Assembly (NCBI GenBank): GCA_964606325.1
Contig: CAZSGE010000004.1
Span: 62,001 to 126,000, forward strand
Length of the DNA: 64,000 nt
Source: Berkiella sp964606325
GTDB taxonomy: Bacteria; Pseudomonadota; Gammaproteobacteria; Berkiellales; Berkiellaceae
Direction: 5' to 3'
The notes under the pieces were generated by a model. The model worked only from the letters and a program-made list of their open reading frames with translations, was not told where the DNA came from and did no database searches. Shown here one piece after another: positions 23,063-32,610 of the stretch; position 1 is the first letter of the stretch; the number at the start of each line of letters is the position of its first letter. Made by a program: the position numbers and the translations under genes.

Positions 23063-24745
23063 ATGACCTCAAATAAAACTATTTTCTCCATGATTCAAGT
23101 CGCCAAAGTGGTGCCGGTAAAACGAGAAATTTTGAAAGATATTTCACTCTCTTTCTTTTATGGCGCCAAAATAGGCGTTTTGGGTCTCAACGGCTCAGGT
23201 AAATCGACCCTATTGCGTATTATCGCTGGCGTTGACAAAGACTATGTTGGCGACATAACTTCACAGAAAGGATTACGTTTCGGTTATTTACCCCAAGAGC
23301 CACAACTCGACCTCAATAAAGATGTTCGAGGCAATATCGAAGATGGCGTCAGAGAGACTAAAGATCTTCTCGTGCGTTTTGATGAAATCAGCGCTAAATT
23401 TGCTGAGCCGATGTCCGATGATGAAATGCAAGCTTTACTTGAAGAGCAGGGGCGCCTGCAAGATAAAATTGATTCTATCGGAGCATGGGACTTAGATAGA
23501 AAATTAGAAATTGCTGCCGATGCGCTGCGTTTGCCTGCTTGGGATGCCAACGTTAACAATTTATCCGGTGGTGAGAAACGTCGTGTAGCTTTATGCAAAT
23601 TATTGCTCTCTGCCCCTGACGTGTTATTGCTTGATGAGCCAACCAACCATTTAGACGCAGAAAGTGTGGCTTGGCTTGAGCAATACTTAAAAGAATTTGC
23701 AGGCACTGTCATTGCAGTTACCCATGATAGATACTTCCTAGACAATGTTGCCGGCTGGATTTTAGAGCTAGATAGAGGTCGTGGTATTCCGTTTGAAGGA
23801 AACTACAGCCACTGGTTGGGTGAGAAAGAAAAACGCCTTGAGCAAGAAAAACGCCAAGAAGCAGCACATCAACGTACCGTTCAAGCTGAGTTGGAATGGG
23901 TGCGCACCAATCCTAAAGGTCGCCGTAAGAAAAATAAAGCCCGTGTGGCCAACTTTGAAGAGCTTAATTCAAAAGAGTTTCAACAACGCAATGAAACCCA
24001 AGAGCTTTATATACCGCCCGGTCCTCGCTTAGGTGAAAACGTTTTACAATTAAAAAACGTTTCCAAAGCCATGGGCGGCAGAATGTTGATTGAAAATCTT
24101 TCTGTTAACATTCCAAGAGGTGCCATTGTCGGCATTATTGGTCCTAACGGAGCAGGTAAAACCACACTCTTCAGAATGATTACAGGAAATGAAAAACCTG
24201 ATCACGGCGAAGTGATTGTGGGCGATACCGTTAAATTTGCTTATGTTGATCAATCACGTGACAACCTCAATGATAAAAATTCAGTCTGGCAAGAGATCTC
24301 TGAAGGTTTAGATAATATCTCTGTGGGGCAGTTCTCTATGCCCTCGCGTGCCTATGTGGGACGCTTTAACTTTAAAGGCACCGATCAACAAAAAATCATT
24401 GGCAATTTATCCGGCGGTGAAAGAAATCGGGTGCATTTAGCAAAAGTCATTCGCAGTGGCGGTAACGTATTGCTACTTGACGAGCCCACCAACGATTTGG
24501 ACGTTGAAACATTGCGTGCACTAGAAGAAGGGTTACTTTCCTTTCCTGGTTGTGTGATGGTTATTTCGCATGATAGATGGTTCCTCGATAGAGTTGCGAC
24601 CCATATCCTGGCTTTTGAAGGCGATAGCGAAGTACGTTGGTTTGAAGGCAGCTACAGTGAATTTGAAAAGGATCTGTTGGAGCGCCAAGGCACTGATTCT
24701 ATTCAACCACATCGGATTAAATATAAGCGTCTAGAAGAAGTGTAA
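23063..24745 (+). CDS. ettA: ABC-F protein EttA, translational throttle
   Basis: This is a 560-residue ABC-F ATPase with two nucleotide-binding domains and no membrane segments. Walker A motifs are GLNGSGKST and GPNGAGKTT; signature motifs are LSGGEKRRVALCK and LSGGERNRVHLAK; Walker B motifs are VLLLDEPTNHLD and VLLLDEPTNDLD. The arm and linker (KNKARVANFEELNSKEFQQRNE) fit EttA, which binds the ribosomal E site and gates initiation by energy status. The ATG at 23063 follows GGGAG; an upstream in-frame start adds seven residues. A strong terminator follows. Confidence 0.95.
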   Translation: MTSNKTIFSMIQVAKVVPVKREILKDISLSFFYGAKIGVLGLNGSGKSTLLRIIAGVDKDYVGDITSQKGLRFGYLPQEPQLDLNKDVRGNIEDGVRETKDLLVRFDEISAKFAEPMSDDEMQALLEEQGRLQDKIDSIGAWDLDRKLEIAADALRLPAWDANVNNLSGGEKRRVALCKLLLSAPDVLLLDEPTNHLDAESVAWLEQYLKEFAGTVIAVTHDRYFLDNVAGWILELDRGRGIPFEGNYSHWLGEKEKRLEQEKRQEAAHQRTVQAELEWVRTNPKGRRKKNKARVANFEELNSKEFQQRNETQELYIPPGPRLGENVLQLKNVSKAMGGRMLIENLSVNIPRGAIVGIIGPNGAGKTTLFRMITGNEKPDHGEVIVGDTVKFAYVDQSRDNLNDKNSVWQEISEGLDNISVGQFSMPSRAYVGRFNFKGTDQQKIIGNLSGGERNRVHLAKVIRSGGNVLLLDEPTNDLDVETLRALEEGLLSFPGCVMVISHDRWFLDRVATHILAFEGDSEVRWFEGSYSEFEKDLLERQGTDSIQPHRIKYKRLEEV

Positions 24746-24750
24746 AATCA

Positions 24751-24784
24751 GGGATTTCGAAGTAAAAGCTTGCTTCGAAATCCC
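24751..24784 (+). terminator. Terminator after ettA
   Basis: A 12-bp perfect stem (gggatttcgaag / cttcgaaatccc) with a 10-base loop starts 5 bases after the ettA stop. Confidence 0.75.
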
Positions 24785-24902
24785 ATAAAATATTCACCGG
24801 TAAAGGTGCAACCATGTAAAAATAATGCATCGCTATTACTTTATATTACACAAAAATTAGGGTAAGATGCTTAACTTTAGTTTTAGTTAAAGTTAGCAAC
24901 AT

Positions 24903-25547
24903 ATGAAATTTAAAGTGCTTATCATGGTTCATTCGCGTTTTGAAGAAGGATATTTAAAACTCCAATGCGCTAATCTACTTAAACAAAGCATGGAAGTACT
25001 CATCGTTCCTTATCAAAATGCATCAGAGTCATTTGAAACCCAAGTTGCTTGCTTGAATAACGTATTAATACAACATCAAGCACATCCTGCACAAATTAAG
25101 CTTATGATTGTTGAATCCAATTATGGACTTAAAGTAAAAGAAGACTTTCATCAGAAACTCTTCTCTTTTTTGAGTGATACATTCAAAGAAAGTGACATTA
25201 TAGCTTACAGCGGTACCGGTCACTCTTTACAAAAAGCACAAGAAAATAAAAGAATATCTATCATGTACAAAGGAAATACCCTTCCTTTGGGCTTGTGCCC
25301 TGAAACAGTATCCGAATTAGATGCTCAAAAAAGATACTACACCCTAGAAAAATTAAGAAGCCGTCTTAAATCTTTCTGTGTTAGAAATTTTGCGGTTGAA
25401 AGGATTGCAGCCAACGAAGATCTCATGGCACTAACACCTTTAGTTACACATCAATATGATTTAGAACAGGAAATTCAAAAATTTCATTTAATTGAAATTT
25501 CTGAACCACCAGAATTACCCGTTAGCAAAATCCGAGCTGCACAATAA
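24903..25547 (+). CDS. Hypothetical protein, unknown
   Basis: This 214-residue protein appears soluble and globular with mixed alpha/beta character (MKFKVLIMVHSRF, QIKLMIVESNYGL, SDIIAYSGTGHSLQKA). No signal peptide or membrane segment is present and no family is recognised. The N-terminal beta-strand followed by repeated hydrophobic strands could be a Rossmann-like fold, but no nucleotide motif is evident. Its terminator is the GC-rich hairpin at 25546-25578. An orphan, lineage-specific gene is the best description. Confidence 0.6.
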   Translation: MKFKVLIMVHSRFEEGYLKLQCANLLKQSMEVLIVPYQNASESFETQVACLNNVLIQHQAHPAQIKLMIVESNYGLKVKEDFHQKLFSFLSDTFKESDIIAYSGTGHSLQKAQENKRISIMYKGNTLPLGLCPETVSELDAQKRYYTLEKLRSRLKSFCVRNFAVERIAANEDLMALTPLVTHQYDLEQEIQKFHLIEISEPPELPVSKIRAAQ

Positions 25548-25578
25548 AAGGAGGCGGCTCAAGCCGCCCCCTTTTATT
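25546..25578 (+). terminator. Rho-independent terminator
   Basis: A GC-rich stem (ggcggct / agccgcc, extended by aaaagg / cctttt) is followed by a T-rich run directly at the stop codon of the preceding gene. It is convergent with the DUF3592 gene. Confidence 0.85.
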
Positions 25579-25601
25579 TTTATCAATATATCAAATTCAA
25601 T

Positions 25602-26651
25602 TTAAGATACTCTTATCCGATATTCCTTTTCCATCACCGGTAAAAAATACCTTTTATATTTACATTTGATTATCCAAGTAATTTGTGAATTACCTATTTC
25701 TAAGGTCGGATTTGCATTAGCAGGTATTGTGAACCTAATCTCGTGTTGCCTAGTCACAAGCGGTGCTTTACGCCTAAAAAAAGTGTCATTATATAAAATG
25801 TTTTCAGCATAAGCCTGTTCTTTTGTTTGCTCTAAAATTTGCACACAAACTAATGTAAAAGAGAGTGCTTTTATTTGATTGGTTTCCTTTTCAAATTGAT
25901 ATTCTAGTAAATATTCTTTACCAGGATGAAACACATCTGAATTCACTTTCAAATCAATCCTAGGGTTAAAATACTTTAATACATCGACAATAACCGATAC
26001 CACAAGAAATATGACGATTAACACGCATAGCGCTAAAATAAAGGTCGGAATAATTGATAATTTTAACCCTGATCGAGGTAACCAATAATCATAATATAAC
26101 ATCAGTGTGACGAGCCCAGTCATGATAATGACAATTAACCCAAGCAAAATTCTTTTGACTGATGAAATATCTTGAGGAAACTCAAAATAACCTTCCTTGA
26201 TACTTGGGATTAACACAGCTGATACTTTATTTTCTAAAAGCAACACAATACTAAAAAGAAGATAAATAAACGGCAGCAACGTGCATATCATTAAGAGTTT
26301 AAGTTGGCGATCAAGAACAACTTCTCGTGGATTATCCGGATTAACATAGCAAGTGTGAGCACTGTTTAAAGCATATTTTTTAGTAATTTCTTGATAGTTG
26401 ATTAAGTTTTCCAAGCCATTGGGAACTAAGCTGATTTTGTCTCCACGATATTGCTTACCCTTATACTCATAATGATATCTTAGGTTGATGTCATTTCTAG
26501 AATAAGGAGAAAAAATATCTTTTATTTCACAATCCACTTCTTTCCAGCTTTGAGCTGCAATAAATGTTTTCCATGGAAGGTATGTCATCCAATAGCTGAA
26601 GATGATTCCAACAAACAAGCAAAGAAAAGTTAAAACGTTATGCTTTTTCAT
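25602..26651 (-). CDS. DUF3592-like membrane protein
   Basis: This 349-residue inner-membrane protein has predicted membrane segments at about 8-28, 118-140, 170-190 and 205-230. The loop between the first two resembles DUF3592: a Trp-Lys-Glu-Val start (SWKEVDCEIKD), then YHYEYKGKQYRGDKI, and CYVNPDNPREVVLD. The C-terminal ~120 residues form a soluble beta-rich domain (for example RQHEIRFTIPANANPTLEIG). DUF3592 proteins have no assigned biochemical function. It is bounded by terminators on both sides and so appears monocistronic. Confidence 0.7.
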   Translation of the reverse strand: MKKHNVLTFLCLFVGIIFSYWMTYLPWKTFIAAQSWKEVDCEIKDIFSPYSRNDINLRYHYEYKGKQYRGDKISLVPNGLENLINYQEITKKYALNSAHTCYVNPDNPREVVLDRQLKLLMICTLLPFIYLLFSIVLLLENKVSAVLIPSIKEGYFEFPQDISSVKRILLGLIVIIMTGLVTLMLYYDYWLPRSGLKLSIIPTFILALCVLIVIFLVVSVIVDVLKYFNPRIDLKVNSDVFHPGKEYLLEYQFEKETNQIKALSFTLVCVQILEQTKEQAYAENILYNDTFFRRKAPLVTRQHEIRFTIPANANPTLEIGNSQITWIIKCKYKRYFLPVMEKEYRIRVS

Positions 26652-26683
26652 ATCTGCATTTATCTGCTTTTTTTAAGCGCATA

Positions 26684-26710
26684 AAAAAGCCCGCGTCAGG
26701 CGGGCTTTTT
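26684..26710 (-). terminator. Terminator after the secreted protein gene
   Basis: A 6-bp GC stem (gcccgc / gcgggc), extended by A5/T5 arms, lies just beyond the minus-strand stop at 26723. Read on the minus strand it ends in a run of T. Confidence 0.85.
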
Positions 26711-26722
26711 ACACGTCTTTTG

Positions 26723-27196
26723 TTATTTTTTAACATCACCGGTTGGCGCTGGAGCAGGGGCAGCAGTAGCACCGCCTTCAATCATAGTAAACTGGCAATT
26801 TTGTGCTTCAAAGTTTGAGCAAGTAGCACCATTCCATTCGAGTTTTAGTTTTTGAGTGGTTTTAAGACGAACACTTAACCAATTTGTCGTTTTACCATCT
26901 TCTGTTGGCCACTGATAGTAACAAGTTAACTGATTGTTTTCATAATTGGCTTGCATGAATGTGAATTTGCCAGCCATTGTTTCAGCAGGTTTGGCGCTGT
27001 TTGAGAAATTATCCAAGTACCAATTTAAGTTACCCGTTTTCCAGAGCGCGCCCACACCCTCTTTGGTTGCGTGCTCAAACACACTGGTCGCTTCTGGACA
27101 ATTATCGGCATTTGCTAAAAGTGGAAACATGCAAGCTGTAAATAAACATAGTACTCCGGCTGTTTTAACTTTAGAAGCTAAAAGTGCATTTTTCAT
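26723..27196 (-). CDS. Small secreted protein, DUF3757-like
   Basis: This 157-residue protein has a Sec signal peptide (hydrophobic AGVLCLFTACMFPLLANA, cleavage likely ANA-D). The mature domain begins DNCPEATSVFEH and contains four further cysteines (TCYYQW, ATCSNFEAQNCQF) likely to form disulfides. The N-terminal CP motif with Trp-containing strands resembles small exported DUF3757-type proteins known from Legionella and Coxiella; the match is by eye and tentative. The tail is Ala/Pro-rich. The ATG at 27196 uses GGGG as ribosome-binding site; an in-frame ATG four codons upstream lacks one. Confidence 0.65.
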   Translation of the reverse strand: MKNALLASKVKTAGVLCLFTACMFPLLANADNCPEATSVFEHATKEGVGALWKTGNLNWYLDNFSNSAKPAETMAGKFTFMQANYENNQLTCYYQWPTEDGKTTNWLSVRLKTTQKLKLEWNGATCSNFEAQNCQFTMIEGGATAAPAPAPTGDVKK

Positions 27197-27362
27197 AAGT
27201 GGCCCCATTAATTAAATTAACATGCAATAATTATAGTATAGCTGGTAGTGCTGTGTTTTTCTCCTGGATCTATATCAAGAGTTTTAGCAATCCATACGAT
27301 ATTTAATGTCGAAATGTATCGAATAATTCTTGAGTAGTTTAATCACAGGAAGAAAAAAAGCT

Positions 27363-29744
27363 ATGAGTTTACTCAGTATACGTGACAAATTAGTCTTGTA
27401 TTCAAGCTTGATCATCTTCTTGGTAGCAATCCCAAATACATTATCTTCCTATTTAAATGAAAGACATCAAATTTTAAAAAACTATCAGCATCAAGCAAAA
27501 AGAGTAGCACAAATGCTACAAGGCCCCTTAATTGAAAATCTAGCGAATAACGATCTCGCTGATGCGTCGAAGCAACTTCAAACTTTAAGAGTTAACCCTG
27601 ACATACAAGATAGTGTTATTTTAAATAGTGAAGGTAAAATTATTGCTAACCTAGATACCCCAACCAGCAATAATAACCTGCCTTACCAAAAGCCCTTTTT
27701 AAATGAAATCACTCACTTAAGCGAGCTGGGTACTTTTACCAGTAAAAGAATGATGGTTGCTGGCGGTCCCCTCAAGACAGCAAACGGCACAATCACAGGT
27801 TATCTCTATATTCAATTTTCTTTGGAGAAAGAATATGAAACTATCCGCTCCACCTTATTTGCCAATTTGTTAGTGTTAGGTGTTTGCTTATCAATTGGTT
27901 TAGTGCTCGCACGCGTTTTATCCAACCATTTTACTAAACCTATTATGGATTTAATTAGATTAACCAATAAAATCAGTGCGGGTAGTAAAGATATTGAATT
28001 TCCTGCAGTCAATGAAAAGGAATTTGGTCTGCTGGGACAGTCTCTTAAAATCATGATTCGTAATTTATACCAAATCCATGAGCAACTAGAAGCCTCTACG
28101 GTTGAGCTTGATCATAAAGTGAAAGAAAGAACTATTGAACTTGAAAAAGCAAGCAAGGTAGCGGAAGAAGCTAACCTTGAAAAATCACGCTTTTTAGCTA
28201 ACGTATCTCATGAAATCCGCACACCTATGAATGGGATCATCGGCACTGCCAGCTTATTAAAAAATACTGAGCTTGATGAAGAACAACGTAAATACGTCGA
28301 AATCATGCAACTCTCTGGTGAAGCCTTATTAGATTTAATCAATGATATTCTTGATCTTTCCAAAATAGAATCGGGAAAACTTGAAGTAGAGAAAATCCCA
28401 TTTAGCATACGGCAAATTGCTGATGATGTGATGGATATCCTAAATTACAAAATAAATGAAAAACAATTAAGCTTTGGGTGCGTCATTTCGCCAAACGTTC
28501 CCTATCAATTGCTCGGCGACCCAAGTCGTGTGCGACAAATTTTATTAAATTTGGTAAGTAATTCCATCAAATTCACGGCACATGGACATATCAAAATTAC
28601 CATTGATGTAGTAAACGATACAACAGACGAAATCAAATTGAAAATTAATGTCGAAGACACAGGTATTGGGATCCCATCTGATAAACTAGAACGGTTGTTC
28701 AAAGCATTTTCTCAAGTAGACACTTCGACCACCCGCCAATATGGTGGCACCGGATTAGGACTGGCAATCTCTAAAAAACTTACCGAAATTATGGGTGGAG
28801 AGATTGGGGTTAACAGCACGCCAGGTAGTGGTTCAACCTTCTGGTTTACTATCACACTCAATAAAGATCAGAGCGCACCTGTGGTTGTTTTCTCTGAAAA
28901 ACTAAAAAATAAATCTATTTTAGTGTTAGAAAACGATCCTATTTCAACAGCGTTTTTAACCACGGTATTACCCGGCTGGGGATGCATACCTAAAAATACC
29001 AAAAATGCGGAACTGACACTTTCTTGTTTAGAGCAAGCTCACCTTAATTCACGCTATTTTGATTTTATCATTATCGATGACGCACTCATTTCACCTAAAC
29101 TGAAAATAGGGCTTAAAAAACATCTTGAACAACACCCAACTCCTTTAATCGTTATTTCAAAAGACCAAGATCTCAACGCTATCTCTTCCTTATTGGAGGT
29201 TAAGGTCGATGAACTTATTAGTGTACCACTCAAGGAAGATCAGGTTTATCACGCTCTGTTAAAATCTATCGGTGAGAAACTCGACTATAACCATAACCCT
29301 CTGCATGTTGATGAAATTATGCCGATTAAAAATGCCAAAGATATTCATGTGTTGGTGGTCGACGACAATTTAATAAGTCAACAAGTAACGATTAAGATGC
29401 TTCAAAAGATGGGATATTCTGTCCATGGTGCCAGCAATGGAAATGAAGCTATTGAAGCAATAGAAATTATCAACTTTGATATTGTATTTATGGATTGCCA
29501 AATGCCAGAATTAGATGGCTTTGAAACAACGCGTATTTTGCGTAAAGATAAAAGAAAGGAAAATTTGCTCATTGTGGCGCTTACCGCCAACGCAATGAAA
29601 TCTGATAGAGACCAATGTCTTGAAGCTGGCATGAATGACTTTATCACAAAGCCAATTAAAGCACCCATTTTAAGCGCAATGATGCAAAAGTATACTGCGA
29701 ATATTCATCATCAAAAATTGGACGACACCACTGCGCAAGCATAA
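27363..29744 (+). CDS. Hybrid sensor histidine kinase (BarA/LetS-like)
   Basis: The 793-residue membrane kinase starts at ATG 27363 after AGGAAG. In order it has: membrane segment (about 14-34), extracytoplasmic sensor (35-160), second membrane segment (about 162-182), HAMP, short coiled coil, HisKA with H283 in FLANVSHEIRTPMNG, and HATPase_c with GTGLGLAI. A receiver-like region at about 505-625 is degenerate, and an intact receiver follows with D711 in FMDCQMPELDG and the conserved KPI. There is no Hpt domain after it, unlike BarA/GacS/LetS. Phosphate would pass to a separate Hpt protein. It is not paired with a response-regulator gene here. Confidence 0.9.
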   Translation: MSLLSIRDKLVLYSSLIIFLVAIPNTLSSYLNERHQILKNYQHQAKRVAQMLQGPLIENLANNDLADASKQLQTLRVNPDIQDSVILNSEGKIIANLDTPTSNNNLPYQKPFLNEITHLSELGTFTSKRMMVAGGPLKTANGTITGYLYIQFSLEKEYETIRSTLFANLLVLGVCLSIGLVLARVLSNHFTKPIMDLIRLTNKISAGSKDIEFPAVNEKEFGLLGQSLKIMIRNLYQIHEQLEASTVELDHKVKERTIELEKASKVAEEANLEKSRFLANVSHEIRTPMNGIIGTASLLKNTELDEEQRKYVEIMQLSGEALLDLINDILDLSKIESGKLEVEKIPFSIRQIADDVMDILNYKINEKQLSFGCVISPNVPYQLLGDPSRVRQILLNLVSNSIKFTAHGHIKITIDVVNDTTDEIKLKINVEDTGIGIPSDKLERLFKAFSQVDTSTTRQYGGTGLGLAISKKLTEIMGGEIGVNSTPGSGSTFWFTITLNKDQSAPVVVFSEKLKNKSILVLENDPISTAFLTTVLPGWGCIPKNTKNAELTLSCLEQAHLNSRYFDFIIIDDALISPKLKIGLKKHLEQHPTPLIVISKDQDLNAISSLLEVKVDELISVPLKEDQVYHALLKSIGEKLDYNHNPLHVDEIMPIKNAKDIHVLVVDDNLISQQVTIKMLQKMGYSVHGASNGNEAIEAIEIINFDIVFMDCQMPELDGFETTRILRKDKRKENLLIVALTANAMKSDRDQCLEAGMNDFITKPIKAPILSAMMQKYTANIHHQKLDDTTAQA

Positions 29745-29746
29745 AG

Positions 29747-31105
29747 CTAACCAATATTGGCTAATGCTTCGCTTAGAGAGTTGACCGCAATGACTTCAAT
29801 GCCATTTAATTTTTGTCTTGGCGCATTACTTTTTGGCACAATGATTTTTTTAAATCCATGTTTGAGCGCTTCTTGAATTCTTTCTTGGCCACCAGGCACA
29901 GGTCGAAGCTCGCCCCCAAGACCCACTTCACCAAAAAATGCATAAGCATTATCAATAATTTTATTTCGATAGCTAGAAATAACGGCAACTAAAATAGCCA
30001 AATCCGCACCGGTTTCAAGAATTCTGACACCACCGACGACATTCAAAAAGACATCCATTTGATGCATCGTAACACCCGCGTGACGGCTTAACACCGCTAA
30101 TAATAACGCTAAGCGATTATGATCATACCCCACTGTGACGCGACGCGGGATCCCATGGCTGTCATCTACCAATGCTTGAATTTCTATTAGCAACGGCCTT
30201 GAACCTTCCCAAGTAACCATCACAATAGTCCCAGGTGCTGGAAAACGATCGCGTGATAAAAAAATGGCTGAAGGGTTGCTAACGCCTTTTAGTCCTTTGT
30301 CTGTCATGGCAAAAATTCCCAATTCATTTACGGCACCAAACCGGTTTTTAATGGCGCGAACCATACGAAAACGGCTATCTTTCTCGCCTTCAAAATAAAG
30401 AACCGTATCGACCATATGCTCTAATACACGTGGCCCTGCTATTGCGCCATCTTTATTAACATGGCCAACCAAATATAAAGATATCCCCGTTTGCTTAGCA
30501 AAGCGTACCAAGTGTGCAGCGCTTTCTCTGACTTGGCTCACGGAGCCAGGCGCTGACTGTAAAGTTTGGGTAAAAACCGTTTGCACCGAGTCAATCACCA
30601 TAATTTTTGGTTTATTAAGCGTTGCCAAGGCAATGATGGATTCAACTTGTGTTTCAGCCAGCAAGCGCATCGGGCAATTCCCTACGCCCAGTCTTTGCGC
30701 ACGTAATGAAACTTGTTGTAAGGATTCTTCTCCAGTAACGTAAAGCGCATCTTTGGGATCAGGGGTGTTTGCCAATGCTTGCAGCAAAAGGGTTGATTTG
30801 CCTATACCTGGATCTCCCCCAATTAAGATGACAGATCCTTCAACAACGCCACCACCTAACACCTGATCAAGCTCAGGCAAACCAGTTGAGGTGCGCGCAG
30901 TGGCTACAGCCGTGATTTCAGGCAGGGCCATCAAGGTTGCTTCTTGACCAGCATAGCCTCCCCCTTGCCAGCGAGAATTCGATGCTTTCACCATGGCGAT
31001 TTCTGTCAGTGTGTTCCAAGCCCCGCAGTCAGGACATTGCCCAGCCCATTTAGGACTTACGCCACCGCAATCATTGCAGGTGTACTGTGTTTTTACTTTG
31101 GCCAT
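29747..31105 (-). CDS. radA: DNA repair protein RadA
   Basis: The 452-residue RecA-like ATPase processes recombination branches. An N-terminal zinc finger (CNDCGGVSPKWAGQCPDCGAW) precedes the ATPase with Walker A GGDPGIGKST and the RadA-specific KNRFG motif. A C-terminal Lon-protease-like domain (from about 280, DSHGIPRRVTVGYDHNRLAL) lacks peptidase function in the family. The length is normal. It is convergent with the histidine kinase gene, ending 2 bases from its stop. Confidence 0.97.
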   Translation of the reverse strand: MAKVKTQYTCNDCGGVSPKWAGQCPDCGAWNTLTEIAMVKASNSRWQGGGYAGQEATLMALPEITAVATARTSTGLPELDQVLGGGVVEGSVILIGGDPGIGKSTLLLQALANTPDPKDALYVTGEESLQQVSLRAQRLGVGNCPMRLLAETQVESIIALATLNKPKIMVIDSVQTVFTQTLQSAPGSVSQVRESAAHLVRFAKQTGISLYLVGHVNKDGAIAGPRVLEHMVDTVLYFEGEKDSRFRMVRAIKNRFGAVNELGIFAMTDKGLKGVSNPSAIFLSRDRFPAPGTIVMVTWEGSRPLLIEIQALVDDSHGIPRRVTVGYDHNRLALLLAVLSRHAGVTMHQMDVFLNVVGGVRILETGADLAILVAVISSYRNKIIDNAYAFFGEVGLGGELRPVPGGQERIQEALKHGFKKIIVPKSNAPRQKLNGIEVIAVNSLSEALANIG

Positions 31106-31156
31106 GGTTAGGTCAGCCTTCTAAAGTTTGGCTAATTGAAGCCGATTTTTGTTTAT

Positions 31157-31606
31157 ATGAGCACTTATACCGCAACTGAAATATTAATCAACGCTACACG
31201 GGTCTCGCCCAAAAAGCAGGCTGATATATATGAATTTGTCTTGAATGAAAGTTTGCATATCATCGAGTGTGTACATGTTGAGTCACTATCGCAAGGAATT
31301 ATTTATCCTGTAAATAATTTCCGCACCTCTTTGGAAAATGTATTATTTGAATTAAATCATGTGCGTGTAAATCCCCGCTTAGATAATAGCTTTATCATTG
31401 GCCAGCTAACGGGAGCACTTGAAAAAATCGGGGTAAACGTTTACAACACGCCTCGCCAAGAGTCTATGACTGTCTGCTACAGGCCTTTGGGCGAAATAAC
31501 AGAAAATGTGCGCTTTCATTTTACAGAATCGGGTCTTGCCATCTTTTTGTGCCCCAACGCCAAGCTCAAAGCTGTCCCCTCTCTTATTCACCGTAGTTTT
31601 GGTTAA
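31157..31606 (+). CDS. Hypothetical protein, unknown
   Basis: This 149-residue soluble protein starts at ATG 31157; an in-frame TTG at 31136 is weaker, and no clear Shine-Dalgarno is seen. The sequence looks globular (QADIYEFVLNESLHIIECVHV; GQLTGALEKIGVNVYN). No family, signal or membrane segment is recognised. It is divergent from radA with only about 50 bases between starts. The next gene on the same strand begins 114 bases later. Confidence 0.5.
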   Translation: MSTYTATEILINATRVSPKKQADIYEFVLNESLHIIECVHVESLSQGIIYPVNNFRTSLENVLFELNHVRVNPRLDNSFIIGQLTGALEKIGVNVYNTPRQESMTVCYRPLGEITENVRFHFTESGLAIFLCPNAKLKAVPSLIHRSFG

Positions 31607-31720
31607 GATAACCCACCTTACTTAACTTGTATGCTAACTACGTTTTGAGTAAAATAAAATCCACTCAGGAAGAAGTTTACTTGCAGGAGGCCAACTCAAT
31701 CATCTCTTAGGAATTTAATC

Positions 31721-32575
31721 ATGCTAACAGGCACTACAACTGAATTTAAATTAGGCCAAGCCGTTTCTCCCACCAAAAAGCGTGTTATGACAACTTTGCC
31801 TCGTGCAAAATTTATCAAAAAAATAAAAAAACTTGATGAAGATGTATCTAAGAAACTAATTACTTGTCTGAGCATGATTTATTCTCATGTCGTACAAAGA
31901 GATGCTGCTGGCCAAGACGAAGCGCATTTTTTTATCAGTGTCCCCGCAACATCCATGTTTGAATCCCATTATCAGATATTGATAAAAGGCAAAGATCATG
32001 GCTTAAAAGCAGGTGGGATTTTCAATCAGATTAAAAATGTGCTTGCGATAGTTGAAAAAAAACTCAAAACCGAGCTCTTAGATGAACATCGCAACACGCT
32101 TGAAATCTGTCAAGCCTCTTTAATGGCTTATCATAATGCTTTTGTTGCAGCTTTAGACGCTCTACCAGAAGATAAAAAGCAAAAATTAGAAAATCACCAA
32201 AATATTTCCAGCCCTACTGAGTTGGTGATGACGCCTCAAAAATTACAACGTTTAAAAATGGCTCACCCACGTTCCCCAAATGTGGATACCCCCAAAAAAC
32301 TCTCTAAGCGCGATTTACGTGCCATCGCACAATTACAAGGAGAAACATCACCAGCCGCTGTTGTGGCACCACCAACGCCCAAAAAGAAATTAACTTTTCC
32401 AGAATTTCCAACTGATCCAGCGCCAGCTGAATCGAATTTATCCAGCCTTATGGTAATACCTAGAACACTGTTGCTAAAACGACGTGCATCGCAAAAAGCG
32501 GCTAATAAAACAACAACAACCGACGCATTTAAAGCACCTTTTGGCGCTTCTCCTCAAAAACCAACGGGGATCTAG
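31721..32575 (+). CDS. Orphan protein with five S/T-P-x-K motifs, candidate effector
   Basis: This is a 284-residue protein. Residues about 25-165 look helical and globular; the remaining ~120 residues are disordered and basic. The sequence contains five S/T-P-x-K sites: SPTK near residue 16, TPQK, TPKK (twice) and SPQK near the end. It also has basic clusters such as LKRRAS. S/T-P-x-K is the consensus of cyclin-dependent kinases, and S/T-P-K-K is the DNA minor-groove motif of histone H1 tails. There is no signal peptide. AGGA lies upstream of the ATG. The pattern suggests a protein that works in a eukaryotic host, possibly the nucleus; this is inference. Confidence 0.6.
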   Translation: MLTGTTTEFKLGQAVSPTKKRVMTTLPRAKFIKKIKKLDEDVSKKLITCLSMIYSHVVQRDAAGQDEAHFFISVPATSMFESHYQILIKGKDHGLKAGGIFNQIKNVLAIVEKKLKTELLDEHRNTLEICQASLMAYHNAFVAALDALPEDKKQKLENHQNISSPTELVMTPQKLQRLKMAHPRSPNVDTPKKLSKRDLRAIAQLQGETSPAAVVAPPTPKKKLTFPEFPTDPAPAESNLSSLMVIPRTLLLKRRASQKAANKTTTTDAFKAPFGASPQKPTGI

Positions 32576-32610
32576 ACACAAATAAGTGATTTGCCCACCT
32601 TGCCTGCTAG

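Noticed and set aside
25100..25300. Rossmann-type enzyme in the orphan at 24903
   Set aside because: A strand-helix feel is present but no glycine-rich nucleotide motif, so no enzymatic call is made.
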